Notes: generated from the sequence alone by a model not told the origin. Numbered from the stretch's first letter, positions 6,512 through 14,917 are shown. The stretch: 14,917 bases of DNA from Actinobacillus sp. (GCA_020026115.1 JAHHQY010000036.1:1-14917); one strand, 5' to 3'. Numbers and translations are program-made.

Positions 6512-7792
6512 TTACTCTGCTTTTAAGTTATCTAACATCGCTTCTGTTACTAGCACCACTTTACCGCTACTGCTCACGCGGAAACGTTTTGCATCTTCTT
6601 CTTTGTTCACGCCAATGGTTAAACCATCTGGAATAATACAATGACGATCAATGATACAGTTTTTCAATACACAGTTTTTACCAATTTCTACTTGAGGTAA
6701 AACAACGCATTGCTCAATAACAGAGCCTTCTTCTACTTTAATTTGGTCAAACAAAACAGATTGTTTAATTTCTGCGTCAGTAATTTTACATCCGCCAGCA
6801 ATTAACGAATTATCAATAACTTTTTGTTTTCCTTCTGAAAAATAGAATTTTGACGGATAGGTTTGTTGTGGACAACCGCGAATTGGCCAGCTGTCATCGT
6901 AAATATCAAGTTGTGGATTTTCGCTCACTAAATCGATATTTGATTGCCAGAAGCTATCTAATGTACCCACATCACGCCAGTAAACCTCACCTTCCGCATG
7001 TTTACCCATACAAGAACGGCTAAATGGGTGGGCATATAATACGCCTTCTTCTAACACTTTTGGTAAAATATCTTTACCGAAGTCGTGAGAAGTATAAGGT
7101 GATTTTACTTCGCGTTCTAATACTTCATATAAATAATCCGCATCAAACACATAAATTCCCATCGAAGCTAATGATAATTCAGGTTTACCGTACATCGCAG
7201 GTGGATTTTCTGGTTTTTCAACAAAGCTATCCACTTTTAAATTTTCATCCACAGACATCACACCAAAAGCTTTCGCTTCTTCGCGTGGCACTTCAATACA
7301 ACCTACTGTACATTTAGCGCCACTTTCAATATGGTCTAAAATCATACGGCTATAATCTTGTTTATAAATATGATCGCCCGCTAAAATTAAAATATATTTT
7401 GGACGATAATGATCTTTTAAGATTTTCATATTTTGATAAACCGCATCGGCTGTACCACGGTACCAAGTAGAATCATCAATTTGTTGACGCGCTGGAAGCA
7501 TATCAATAAATTCACCACGTTCTTGTGGTAAGAACGACCAACCTTGTTGTAAATGACGTAATAATGAATGTGCTTCATATTGGGTTACAACGCCAATATG
7601 ATGTAAACCCGAATTTAAGCAGTTTGATAAAGCAAAATCGATAATACGACGATTACCACCAAAATACAGTGCAGGTTTCGCACGTTTATCGGTTAACTCA
7701 TGCAAACGTGAACCACGACCACCAGCTAAAATTAAGACCATCGTATCCTTTACGACATCATATTTATTTGGGGTAATTTTTGTTGTATTCAT
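6512..7792 (-). CDS. glgC: GlgC, glucose-1-phosphate adenylyltransferase (ADP-glucose pyrophosphorylase)
   Basis: GlgC catalyses glucose-1-phosphate + ATP to ADP-glucose + PPi, the committed and allosterically controlled step of bacterial glycogen synthesis. The 426-residue protein has the nucleotidyltransferase signature LAGGRGSRL (22-30), DKRAKPALYFGG with K37 (equivalent to E. coli K39 of the fructose-1,6-bisphosphate activator site), WYRGTADAV, catalytic D140 in LAGDHIYKQDYSR and substrate lysine K193 in FVEKP. A C-terminal left-handed beta-helix region follows (IDNSLIAGGC...SVLFDQIKV...CVVLPQVEIG). The GG of the IAGGC motif, where E. coli regulatory mutations are known, is kept. CTCC at 7800-7803 gives GGAG seven bases before the ATG. 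The glgX stop lies 20 bases upstream. Regulation by FBP/AMP is inferred from family knowledge. Confidence 0.97.
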   Translation of the reverse strand: MNTTKITPNKYDVVKDTMVLILAGGRGSRLHELTDKRAKPALYFGGNRRIIDFALSNCLNSGLHHIGVVTQYEAHSLLRHLQQGWSFLPQERGEFIDMLPARQQIDDSTWYRGTADAVYQNMKILKDHYRPKYILILAGDHIYKQDYSRMILDHIESGAKCTVGCIEVPREEAKAFGVMSVDENLKVDSFVEKPENPPAMYGKPELSLASMGIYVFDADYLYEVLEREVKSPYTSHDFGKDILPKVLEEGVLYAHPFSRSCMGKHAEGEVYWRDVGTLDSFWQSNIDLVSENPQLDIYDDSWPIRGCPQQTYPSKFYFSEGKQKVIDNSLIAGGCKITDAEIKQSVLFDQIKVEEGSVIEQCVVLPQVEIGKNCVLKNCIIDRHCIIPDGLTIGVNKEEDAKRFRVSSSGKVVLVTEAMLDNLKAE

Positions 7793-7812
7793 AGTCGTTC
7801 TCCATATTGATA

Positions 7813-9807
7813 TTAAAAAGTGCGTTTTAAAACGCTAAGACCTAAATGTTTAAGGATCATTTCATCGCTCACTTCCTGTTCTTTTATAGGTAGTTCAGAT
7901 GTCCATATCCCTTGTGGTAGTAAAAACAGCTGGGCTTGTGCTTTTGCATTTACTAAAATCAGCCAATCGTCATCTAATTGAATTTGAAAGGCTTTTGTTG
8001 CGTGGTTATGCCAATCTTCGGCAGTCATTGCTGTGCCTTGAACGTTTAACCAGCGCACATTATCTTCTGTCCACCAGGCATCTTTTTGTAAACTTGGTAT
8101 TTGTTTACGCAAAGCTATAGCCCTTTGGCAAAGTTGATATAAATCTTGTTGGAAATTTTGCCAATTTAACCAAGTTATTGGGTTATCTTGACAATAAGCA
8201 TTGTTGTTGCCTTGTTGGGAATGAGCAAACTCATCGCCCGCTAATAACATCGGTGTGCCGTTGGCTAAAAGTAAACTTGCAAGTAAGCCACAACTGCTTT
8301 CAAATCGCGCTTGTTGTACGCTTTCATCGCCGAGCATACTGCCTTCAACACCATGGTTATAGCTGTGATTTTCATTGCGTCCATCACGATTGTCTTCGCC
8401 GTTGGCTTCATTATGTTTTTGGTTATAACTGCATAAATCACGCAAGGTAAAGCCATCATGAGCGGTAATAAAATTCACTGAATGATGAGGATATTTTTCT
8501 GCTTGTTGATAAATATCACTGGAACCGGCAAAACGTTGGGCAAAGGTACCAAGTTCTCCGCTTTTCCATAACCAAAAACGTGTCATATCATCACGGAAAC
8601 GGTCATTCCATTCTGCAAACATTGGCGGAAATTGCCCGACTTGATAACCTCCAAGTCCAATATCCCAAGGTTCTGCAATAAATTTAATGTTTTTAAAACA
8701 AGGCTCTTGCGCCATCTCGCGGAATAATTTTGCTTTGGCATTAAAAGCTGGGGTTTCTCGGCCTAAGGTTGTTCCTAAGTCAAAACGAAAACCGTCTACA
8801 TGACATTCTTGCACCCAAAAGCGCAAACAATCCATCACCCAACGACGGCCAATATCTGTTGATACATTCAACATATTGCCACAGCCTGTATCATTGATAT
8901 ATTGCCCTTCTGCGTTATGCCAATAATAAGTGGCGTCATCAATGCCTCGTTGACAAAATGTTGGATAGCCTTGTTCAGATTCGGCGCTATGGTTAAAAAC
9001 CATATCTAAAATGACTTCAATTCCCGCTTTATGTAAGGCTTTTACCATCGCCTTAAATTCGTTTATCCCTGCGTTTTTATCCGCGCAATAATCCGTTTCT
9101 AAAGCAAACATCGCTAAAGGATTATAGCCCCAATAGTTTTTCAAGCCTTTTTCTTGCAAATGCACTTCATCTAAATGATATTGCACAGGCAATAACTCAA
9201 CGGCTGTAATGCCCAGTTGTTGTAAATAAGCAATGCTATTCGGGTGAGCTAACCCTGCGTAAGTGCCACGTAAAGGTTCGGGAATATCCGTGCGTAATTG
9301 GCTAAAGCCTTTTACATGTAATTCATAAAAAACGCTCTCGCCCCATGGAATATTTGGGGCTTCATCTTGCTCCCAAGAGAAAGAATCTTTTGCACAAATC
9401 ACCGCCTTAGGCGCAAGATGAGCGTTATCCATATCATTGCTTAATAAAAAAGCTTGGCGTTTTTCTGCCGTGCTTAAATCTGGTTTCCCCAAAACTTCTC
9501 TTGCGTAAGGGTCTAACATAACTTTCAAGCGATGTTGTTCGCACCGAAAATCCGTCTTCTCATTCGCTTTCGGCGTTATGCGGAAACCATACTGCATGCC
9601 CACTTTCGCACTCGCAAGCCAAATATGCCAAATTGCCCCGGTTTGATACATCGGGAAACGATATTCTTTGCCTTTACAAAAAAGGCAAAGTTCTACTTTT
9701 TGTGCTTGAGAGGAATAAATTGCAAAATTAAATCCTGCTTGCCCGTTACGTTCTAAGGGCTGACAACCTAATAATTCTGCGCTTCCTTGGCGAATGTTCT
9801 CTTGCAT
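7813..9807 (-). CDS. glgX: GlgX, glycogen debranching enzyme (isoamylase-type GH13)
   Basis: GlgX hydrolyses alpha-1,6 branches, chiefly short stubs left by phosphorylase, releasing maltodextrins that MalQ and phosphorylase can use. The 664 residues comprise an N-terminal CBM48-like beta domain (about 10-100), a GH13 barrel and a C-terminal beta domain. Catalytic residues are visible: DMVFNH (268-273), nucleophile D343 in GFRFDLGTTLGR, acid/base E379 in FIAEPWDIG and D451 in ITAHDGFTLRDL. The length fits the family. Only 5 bases separate the glgB stop from this ATG, and no good Shine-Dalgarno lies within 12 bases upstream (the stretch is nearly all A). Translation probably depends on ribosomes finishing glgB. 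Confidence 0.96.
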   Translation of the reverse strand: MQENIRQGSAELLGCQPLERNGQAGFNFAIYSSQAQKVELCLFCKGKEYRFPMYQTGAIWHIWLASAKVGMQYGFRITPKANEKTDFRCEQHRLKVMLDPYAREVLGKPDLSTAEKRQAFLLSNDMDNAHLAPKAVICAKDSFSWEQDEAPNIPWGESVFYELHVKGFSQLRTDIPEPLRGTYAGLAHPNSIAYLQQLGITAVELLPVQYHLDEVHLQEKGLKNYWGYNPLAMFALETDYCADKNAGINEFKAMVKALHKAGIEVILDMVFNHSAESEQGYPTFCQRGIDDATYYWHNAEGQYINDTGCGNMLNVSTDIGRRWVMDCLRFWVQECHVDGFRFDLGTTLGRETPAFNAKAKLFREMAQEPCFKNIKFIAEPWDIGLGGYQVGQFPPMFAEWNDRFRDDMTRFWLWKSGELGTFAQRFAGSSDIYQQAEKYPHHSVNFITAHDGFTLRDLCSYNQKHNEANGEDNRDGRNENHSYNHGVEGSMLGDESVQQARFESSCGLLASLLLANGTPMLLAGDEFAHSQQGNNNAYCQDNPITWLNWQNFQQDLYQLCQRAIALRKQIPSLQKDAWWTEDNVRWLNVQGTAMTAEDWHNHATKAFQIQLDDDWLILVNAKAQAQLFLLPQGIWTSELPIKEQEVSDEMILKHLGLSVLKRTF

Positions 9808-9812
9808 GCTGT

Positions 9813-12197
9813 TTATTTTTTACCTCGACGTTTATTTTTCTTTTTTGCGACTTTTTTCGCTTTTAACCCTTTCACGCTGTCTGTTTTTAAAGGTGCTTTT
9901 GCTTCCTTTTTTGGCGCAGTTTCTTGCTTTTCTGCGTTTTCCTCTAAAGGTTCAAAAGCCAGCGTTGTTTGCGTTTCTTCTGCATTTTCAACTGGGGTTT
10001 CGAGCTTTTCCTCTTTTTCTAATTTAAAGAACAAGGTCGCTAATGGCGGAATGGTTAAGCTAATAGATTGCGCTTTCGCGTGGCTTGGAATATTTTCTGC
10101 CACCACTTTACCCATATTCCCCATATTGGAACCCATATAGATTTCCGCGTCTGAGTTCAGAATTTCGCGGTAAGTTCCCATTTCGTTAACGCCAAAACGA
10201 TAATTTTCGTGAGGTACTGGCGTAAAGTTGCTGACCACAATAACGCGTTCGCCGTTTTTGCTATGGCGTTCAAATACAAAGACGGAATTGTCATGGTCAT
10301 CAACAACTAACCATTCAAAACCAGCGGGACTGCCGTCTAATTCATACAAGGCTGGGTTTGCTTGATAAACGTGGTTTAAATCTTTCACGAAATCTTGCAC
10401 CCCTTTATGCCAACCGCCACCGTTCGCTTCGTCTAACAAGAACCAATCTAAACTTTCTTGATAATTCCATTCGCGACCTTGAGCAAATTCGTTGCCCATA
10501 AAGAGTAATTTCTTACCTGGATAACCCCACATATAGCCGTAATAAGCGCGTAAATTAGCAAATTTTTGCCATGCATCTCCTGGCATTTTACCGATTAACG
10601 AACCTTTACCATGCACCACTTCATCATGAGAAAGCGGTAATACAAAGTTTTCGCTGTATTGATACACCATACCAAACGTCATTTGATCGTGATGATATTT
10701 ACGATAAATCGGATCTTTTTGCATATAGGATAAGGTGTCGTTCATCCAGCCCATATTCCATTTAAAATTAAAGCCTAAACCGCCTTCTTTTGGTGGGGCT
10801 GTAACGCCGGCAAAGGAAGTGGATTCCTCAGCAATGGTGACCGTTCCTGGTAATTCATTTCGGATTAACTGATTCGTTTCTTTTAAAAATTCAATGGCTT
10901 CTAAGTTTTCTCGACCACCAAATTGGTTTGGAATCCACTCGCCTTCTTTTCGGCTGTAATCACGGTAAATCATTGAAGCCACCGCATCGACGCGTAAACC
11001 GTCAAGACCAAAACGTTCTAACCAATATAAACCGTTACTCACTAAAAAGTTTTTCACTTCGTTACGGCCATAGTTATAAATTAAGGTGTTCCAATCTTGA
11101 TGATAACCTTCTCGTGGATCGCTGTGTTCATATAATGCCGTGCCATCAAAGGCCACTAAACCGTGGGTATCACTTGGGAAATGCCCTGGCACCCAGTCTA
11201 AAATCACGTTAATGCCCGCTTCATGAGCGCGTTCGACTAAACGTTTAAACGCTTCTGGTGAACCAAAACGGCTTGTTGGCGAATATAAACCAATCGGTTG
11301 ATAACCCCATGAGCCATCAAAAGGGAATTCAGATAAAGGTAAAAATTCAATATGCGTAAAGCCCATTTCTTGCACATAAGGAATCAACTCATCGGCAATT
11401 TGATCGTAATCCAACCAATAATTATTTTCTAAATTTCGGCGCCAAGAGCCTAAATGCACTTCATAAATGGAAATCGGTTTATCCATTTGGTTTGCTTCTC
11501 GGCGAGTTTGAGTCATCGCCACAACTTCAGGCAAAATGCCCACTTGTGAGGCGGTATCAGGGCGTAATTCAGATGCGAAGGCGTAAGGATCGGCTTTCAT
11601 TCTTAATTGGCCGTGACAATCGATCATTTCATATTTATAGCATTGTCCTAAACTTACTTTTGGTAAGAACAATTCCCATACGCCACTTGCGTGGTGTAAA
11701 CGCATAGGATGACGGCGACCGTCCCAGAAGTTGAAATCCCCCACCACAGAAACGCGCTGTGCATTCGGCGCCCAAACGCGGAAAACCACACCTGTTACCC
11801 CGTCACAATCCGTAAAATGCGCGCCTAACACTTCGTAAGGGCGATGATGTGTGCCTTCTGATAATAACCAGTTATCCAACTCATTTAACATAGGATGAAA
11901 ACGGTATGGATCTTCTAAAATTAAAGAATCATTCCCCCAAAAAACTTGTAATTGGTAAGGGAAAAATTCACGCCCAGGCATCAAGCCTGCAAAGAAACCA
12001 CGTTCATCAATTTTTTCTAATTCTGCAATTTCTTCTTGATTAACGGGATTCATCACGACCACTTTGCTCGCATCAGGTAATAACGCACGCACTTCAATGC
12101 CCTTGTCGGTTTCATGCATACCTAAAGTGGCAAAAGGGTCACGATGTTGACCGTCAAAAAATGCGTTTATTTCATCTTGTAATACAAACTTCGTCAT
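9813..12197 (-). CDS. glgB: GlgB, 1,4-alpha-glucan branching enzyme with an unusual charged C-terminal tail
   Basis: GlgB cuts an alpha-1,4-glucan and re-attaches the piece through an alpha-1,6 bond. The enzyme has the long enterobacterial-type layout: N-terminal domain N1 (about 10-110), CBM48 domain (about 120-225), GH13 barrel with nucleophile D404 (LRVDAVASMIY), E457 (TIAEEST) and D525 (PLSHDEVVHG), then a C-terminal beta domain ending at PPLATLFFKL near residue 727. E. coli GlgB ends there at 728 residues; this protein continues to 794. The extra part is first Glu-rich and then Lys/Arg-rich, ending KKKNKRRGKK. AGGA seven bases before the ATG overlaps the malQ stop codon (9-base gap), so malQ and glgB are tightly linked. 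Confidence 0.97.
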   Translation of the reverse strand: MTKFVLQDEINAFFDGQHRDPFATLGMHETDKGIEVRALLPDASKVVVMNPVNQEEIAELEKIDERGFFAGLMPGREFFPYQLQVFWGNDSLILEDPYRFHPMLNELDNWLLSEGTHHRPYEVLGAHFTDCDGVTGVVFRVWAPNAQRVSVVGDFNFWDGRRHPMRLHHASGVWELFLPKVSLGQCYKYEMIDCHGQLRMKADPYAFASELRPDTASQVGILPEVVAMTQTRREANQMDKPISIYEVHLGSWRRNLENNYWLDYDQIADELIPYVQEMGFTHIEFLPLSEFPFDGSWGYQPIGLYSPTSRFGSPEAFKRLVERAHEAGINVILDWVPGHFPSDTHGLVAFDGTALYEHSDPREGYHQDWNTLIYNYGRNEVKNFLVSNGLYWLERFGLDGLRVDAVASMIYRDYSRKEGEWIPNQFGGRENLEAIEFLKETNQLIRNELPGTVTIAEESTSFAGVTAPPKEGGLGFNFKWNMGWMNDTLSYMQKDPIYRKYHHDQMTFGMVYQYSENFVLPLSHDEVVHGKGSLIGKMPGDAWQKFANLRAYYGYMWGYPGKKLLFMGNEFAQGREWNYQESLDWFLLDEANGGGWHKGVQDFVKDLNHVYQANPALYELDGSPAGFEWLVVDDHDNSVFVFERHSKNGERVIVVSNFTPVPHENYRFGVNEMGTYREILNSDAEIYMGSNMGNMGKVVAENIPSHAKAQSISLTIPPLATLFFKLEKEEKLETPVENAEETQTTLAFEPLEENAEKQETAPKKEAKAPLKTDSVKGLKAKKVAKKKNKRRGKK

Positions 12198-12206
12198 AGT
12201 TTCGTC

Positions 12207-14306
12207 CTATTTTTTTCTAGCTTGATTTATTCGAGTTAAAAATGCACAAATATGTTCATTTTTAAAAATGTTTTCCAAAGTATCACTGAGTTTTTTCTGC
12301 CAATTTGCATATTCAACGCAAGTGCCAGGTAAATTAAAGGAAATCTCTTGTGAAAGTAAATTTTCTAACTGCACGCCAATAAGCTGACTACGGCTTTCTG
12401 CAAAATATTGATGAATAACCGCATTTAAATTGTCATGCATCGCCATGCTTAAAGCATCGCCTGCATAATCTGGCGCTAAGTAATTATCACGATGAAGACT
12501 ATTTAATAAGGCTTGTTTGTCGTATAAACGTTGCAAATATTTTTGTTGTAAAAAGTCACCTTGTAATACACCAACTTGAGAAAAAAGTTCTAAATCACGA
12601 CAATGCCAAAAACTGCTTAAACTTGGTAAATCGTGTGTCCCTATGGTCGCGAAAGCCTTTTGTGGAAAATCGCAACCTTGTGGGAACATTTCCCCTTGTT
12701 TTGCAAAATAAAGCACAAAATAAGAAAAAATAGCTAATTCATTTAATTTCCAACGTACTTCATCCGGCACTGTGCCTAAATCCTCGCCCACCACTAAACA
12801 TTTTTGGCGTTGACTTTCAATGGCTAAAATCGCCATCAATTCGTCAAAAGGATATTTCACATATAAACCATCGCTGGCATTTTTATTTTCTGGAATTAAC
12901 CATAAACGATATAAGCCCATAATATGGTCAATGCGCAACACGCCGAAATATTGCATATTTGCGCGTAATAAATCGATAAACGGTTGAAATCCGCGTGCTT
13001 TTAAAACACTTGGATTATAAGGCGGAATATGCCAATTTTGCCCAACAGGGCCTAAAGGGTCAGGGGGTGCGCCAACAGAGGCTTGCTGACAAAAAATTTC
13101 GCTATCCGTCCAAACATCTGCGCCCCCGCGAGAACAAGATACGGCTAAATCGCCGTAAATACCTAATGTCATTCCCACTTTTTCACATAAGGCACGCAAT
13201 TGGCTTAATTGTTCGTGGCAGAGCCATTGTAACCAACTGAAATATTGCACCTCTTTTTGATATTTTTGCGCTAATTGGCGTTTTTCTGCTAAGGATAAAT
13301 GTTGCCATTCTGAACGCCAGCCTAACCAGCCAATTTGATTTTCATCTGCGGGCGCTTTTTGATGTTCTTGGCTATCTAAAACATCGAATAAACTTTGGAA
13401 TAATAAGGCATCGCCTTTTTCTTGCACGAAAGATTGGAACATTTTTCGGCGCGCAAGGGTTTTTGCCCCTTTACTGCGTAGGAAGAAAGCGAAAAGTTCG
13501 CGCAAGGCTTTGTCTTTTAAAGCATGTACGCCTTGATAGTCCACGCAATCTTGTTCGCGTAAGGCTTTAAGGCGCGCTTGGGTGGCCTCTTCCGCCAGCC
13601 AATTTTTTACTGAGCGCGTGGCTTTAAATTCCGGTAAGGCTTCAATATCCAAGTATAAGGTGTGCAACCAACGGCGTGACGATGCGCTATAAGGGCTTAA
13701 TTCCGTTACATTCGGGAAAGCCTCGTGCAAAGGGTTAATGCCGATAAAATCTGCGCCTAAAGGTGCGCTTTTTTCAATTAAATAGGCTAAATCGCCAAAA
13801 TCGCCCATACCCCAGTTACGTTCTGAACGTAAGCTATAAAGCTGAACATTGATGCCCCAATATTTGCGTTTTTCCTCTTGTGGTAATAAAAAGGCCGTTT
13901 TCGGGGAAACGATTAAACGCACGCGCCACTGGTTTTCTTCTTGTTTTAGGTGTAAATCGTAATAGCCGTAAGTTAAGGCTGGTAAAGAAATTTTGCTTGA
14001 AGAAAAAGAAGAAGAAAATAATAACGCTTGTTGTTGAGAGAAAAGCTCGCAGATGAGAGGCTTTTCACTGGGCGGTAAAGAAAGCTGAGTTTCTAAAGCG
14101 AGTTCGCAAACTTCGTTTTCTTTTACGACAAAAACCCCCGCAAAAATAGGCTCTCGCGCCGAAATTTGTGTTGGTGGTTGTAATAGTTTGGTGAAATAAG
14201 AAATGCTTTCAGGATTGGCGTAGATTAAATGTCCATCAATATCATAATGGGAAGGTTGAATCCCGAGTTGCTCGCTATCTTTTTGTATTTGTTCTAAAAA
14301 AGCCAT
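12207..14306 (-). CDS. malQ: MalQ, 4-alpha-glucanotransferase (amylomaltase, GH77)
   Basis: MalQ transfers maltosyl and longer units between alpha-1,4-glucans, turning the short maltodextrins from glycogen breakdown into longer chains plus glucose. The 699-residue GH77 protein shows IYGDLAVSCSRGGADVW, nucleophile D460 in LRIDHIMGLYRLW, acid/base E508 in VVGEDLGTVP and D559 in IGTHDLPSL. There is also a roughly 140-residue N-terminal extension typical of the long proteobacterial MalQ. I chose the ATG at 14304-14306, preceded by GGGA six bases upstream. An in-frame GTG at 14316-14318 has no ribosome site. It is the first gene of the glycogen operon proper, with the promoter and CRP-like box just upstream. 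The neighbourhood suggests its role here is glycogen turnover rather than maltose uptake. Confidence 0.97.
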   Translation of the reverse strand: MAFLEQIQKDSEQLGIQPSHYDIDGHLIYANPESISYFTKLLQPPTQISAREPIFAGVFVVKENEVCELALETQLSLPPSEKPLICELFSQQQALLFSSSFSSSKISLPALTYGYYDLHLKQEENQWRVRLIVSPKTAFLLPQEEKRKYWGINVQLYSLRSERNWGMGDFGDLAYLIEKSAPLGADFIGINPLHEAFPNVTELSPYSASSRRWLHTLYLDIEALPEFKATRSVKNWLAEEATQARLKALREQDCVDYQGVHALKDKALRELFAFFLRSKGAKTLARRKMFQSFVQEKGDALLFQSLFDVLDSQEHQKAPADENQIGWLGWRSEWQHLSLAEKRQLAQKYQKEVQYFSWLQWLCHEQLSQLRALCEKVGMTLGIYGDLAVSCSRGGADVWTDSEIFCQQASVGAPPDPLGPVGQNWHIPPYNPSVLKARGFQPFIDLLRANMQYFGVLRIDHIMGLYRLWLIPENKNASDGLYVKYPFDELMAILAIESQRQKCLVVGEDLGTVPDEVRWKLNELAIFSYFVLYFAKQGEMFPQGCDFPQKAFATIGTHDLPSLSSFWHCRDLELFSQVGVLQGDFLQQKYLQRLYDKQALLNSLHRDNYLAPDYAGDALSMAMHDNLNAVIHQYFAESRSQLIGVQLENLLSQEISFNLPGTCVEYANWQKKLSDTLENIFKNEHICAFLTRINQARKK

Positions 14307-14343
14307 ATTCTTTCCCACAACGATAAAACAAGAAATTGGCTTA

Positions 14344-14371
14344 ATTATCTATGAATGCCGTCAACTTGCAA
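14344..14371 (-). promoter_or_regulatory. Predicted sigma70 promoter of the malQ-glg operon
   Basis: On the minus strand, TTGCAA (-35; 14366-14371) is separated by 16 bases from GATAAT (-10; 14344-14349), placing transcription start near 14335-14337, about 30 bases before the malQ ATG. A CRP-like box is centred about 60 bases upstream of that start. Confidence 0.55.
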
Positions 14372-14385
14372 TGGTTTTGAGATAA

Positions 14386-14407
14386 AAATGTGATCTTCGT
14401 CAAATAC
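14386..14407. promoter_or_regulatory. Predicted CRP (cAMP receptor protein) binding site upstream of malQ
   Basis: The left half AAATGTGATCT (14386-14396) is identical to the E. coli CRP consensus half-site. The right half keeps TCA in TCAAA (14400-14404) at the correct 6-base spacing. The centre is about 60 to 61.5 bases before the inferred transcription start, the usual class I position. T is present in TGTGA, so it is the ordinary (CRP-N) type rather than the TGCGA competence (CRP-S) type. Confidence 0.6.
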
Positions 14408-14434
14408 TATTTTCCTGAAAAGACACTTTCTGCC

Positions 14435-14881
14435 TTAACGAGCTTCTTCCTCATCAATAACAAAATCGAACCAATCAATAACATCTTTTTCATGAATGCC
14501 ATGTTTAATTAACACATTGGCGCGTTGTACGGATTGAGCATCGCCTGAAATTAAAGGGTGCCAGTGATAAAGCGGTTTCTTTTCATATAATAAGCGATAG
14601 GCGCAAGTGCTGGGTAACCAAGTAAAATCCGGTAAATTTTGTTTGGTTAATTTGGTGCAATCTTCTTCTAAAGCAAAACGCGCTTTGTAATTCATACAAT
14701 GCCCTTTTTCCACATCTAATAAATTACAGGCAATGCGGGTGTAATATAAGGTATCGTCTTCATCTAAATATTTGCGATAACAGCATTTTCCGCACCCATC
14801 ACAGAGGGCTTCCCATTCTGCTTCGTTCATTTCAAGTAAGGTTTTTCTTTCCCAAAATTTTTCAGTTAAGGTTTGATTCAT
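14435..14881 (-). CDS. UPF0260 / YcgN-like Cys-cluster protein (CxxCxxCC family)
   Basis: This is a small cytoplasmic protein of unknown biochemical function belonging to the YcgN/UPF0260 group within the YkgJ-like CxxCxxCC (putative metal-chelating) family. The 148 residues contain the hallmark C27-x2-C30-x2-C33-C34 (CDGCGKCC), followed by C52, C62, C75 and C93: eight cysteines that could hold zinc or an iron-sulfur centre. There is no signal peptide or membrane helix, and the C-terminus is acidic (DEEEAR). GAGG lies five bases before the ATG. The stop is 128 bases upstream of malQ. I see no clear terminator in the gap, so read-through into malQ is possible, but malQ has its own likely promoter. 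From memory, H. influenzae also has this gene next to malQ, suggesting stable synteny rather than a demonstrated role in glycogen metabolism. Confidence 0.92.
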   Translation of the reverse strand: MNQTLTEKFWERKTLLEMNEAEWEALCDGCGKCCYRKYLDEDDTLYYTRIACNLLDVEKGHCMNYKARFALEEDCTKLTKQNLPDFTWLPSTCAYRLLYEKKPLYHWHPLISGDAQSVQRANVLIKHGIHEKDVIDWFDFVIDEEEAR

Positions 14882-14917
14882 CTTATCCTCTATAAAAACA
14901 CAACGTCGCCAAAAGGA

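Noticed and set aside
6502..6640. Antisense 43-codon reading frame on the + strand with a GAGGA before its ATG
   Set aside because: It overlaps the 3' end of glgC in antisense, its sequence is Leu-rich without any family resemblance, and the site looks accidental.
9787..10140. Open frame of 117 codons on the + strand opposite the GlgB tail
   Set aside because: Its Phe/Ser-rich sequence is just the complement of Lys/Glu codons in the GlgB tail; there is no ribosome site or family match.
14307..14318. GTG start for malQ at 14318
   Set aside because: It has no ribosome site, while the ATG at 14306 has GGGA at good spacing.
1..14917. CRISPR arrays, insertion sequences, phage genes, tRNA or rRNA
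   Set aside because: No regularly spaced repeats, transposase or integrase motifs, or RNA gene signatures were seen on either strand.

Overview
This is a stretch of Pasteurellaceae-type chromosome, and every gene in it is recognisable. The taxonomic signal has two parts. First, a perfect inverted pair of the Haemophilus-type uptake signal (AAGTGCGGT, 6418-6426; ACCGCACTT, 6440-6448). Second, the order UPF0260 gene - malQ - glgB - glgX - glgC - glgA, which as I recall is the Haemophilus influenzae order. Base composition is AT-rich and there are no IS elements, tRNA or rRNA genes, CRISPR arrays or phage genes. I cannot name the genus from the window; Haemophilus, Aggregatibacter and Avibacterium-like bacteria are all plausible.

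Left part (+ strand, 1-3204): the C-terminal end of an NCS2/AzgA-family purine permease closes at a strong terminator (461-485). It is followed by moeA and moeB (molybdopterin cofactor synthesis) and a short CDF-type metal-efflux transporter. The three genes are closely spaced and probably co-transcribed. Their transcript meets the oppositely oriented sbcB (exonuclease I, - strand) at a 14-bp perfect hairpin (3209-3242) placed to terminate from both sides.

Middle and right part (- strand, 4901-14881): a large glycogen operon, malQ-glgB-glgX-glgC-glgA, preceded by a UPF0260 Cys-cluster gene. A good match to a CRP box and a sigma70-type promoter lie in the 128-base gap upstream of malQ, and a strong hairpin plus U-tract lies after glgA. 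GlgC makes ADP-glucose, GlgA polymerises it, GlgB branches the glucan, GlgX debranches it and MalQ reshuffles maltodextrins. The phosphorylase gene glgP, which I expect directly after glgA, is absent here; sbcB sits there instead.

No wholly new system is evident. The points most worth a second look are:
- an over-represented CGCRCCGAAA motif, paired in two terminators and single elsewhere, which behaves like a dispersed signal sequence;
- a 65-residue acidic-then-basic tail on GlgB;
- a CDF transporter lacking its cytoplasmic domain and part of its third helix region;
- the missing glgP;
- a CRP box upstream of malQ;
- a uptake-signal hairpin inside the glg operon.
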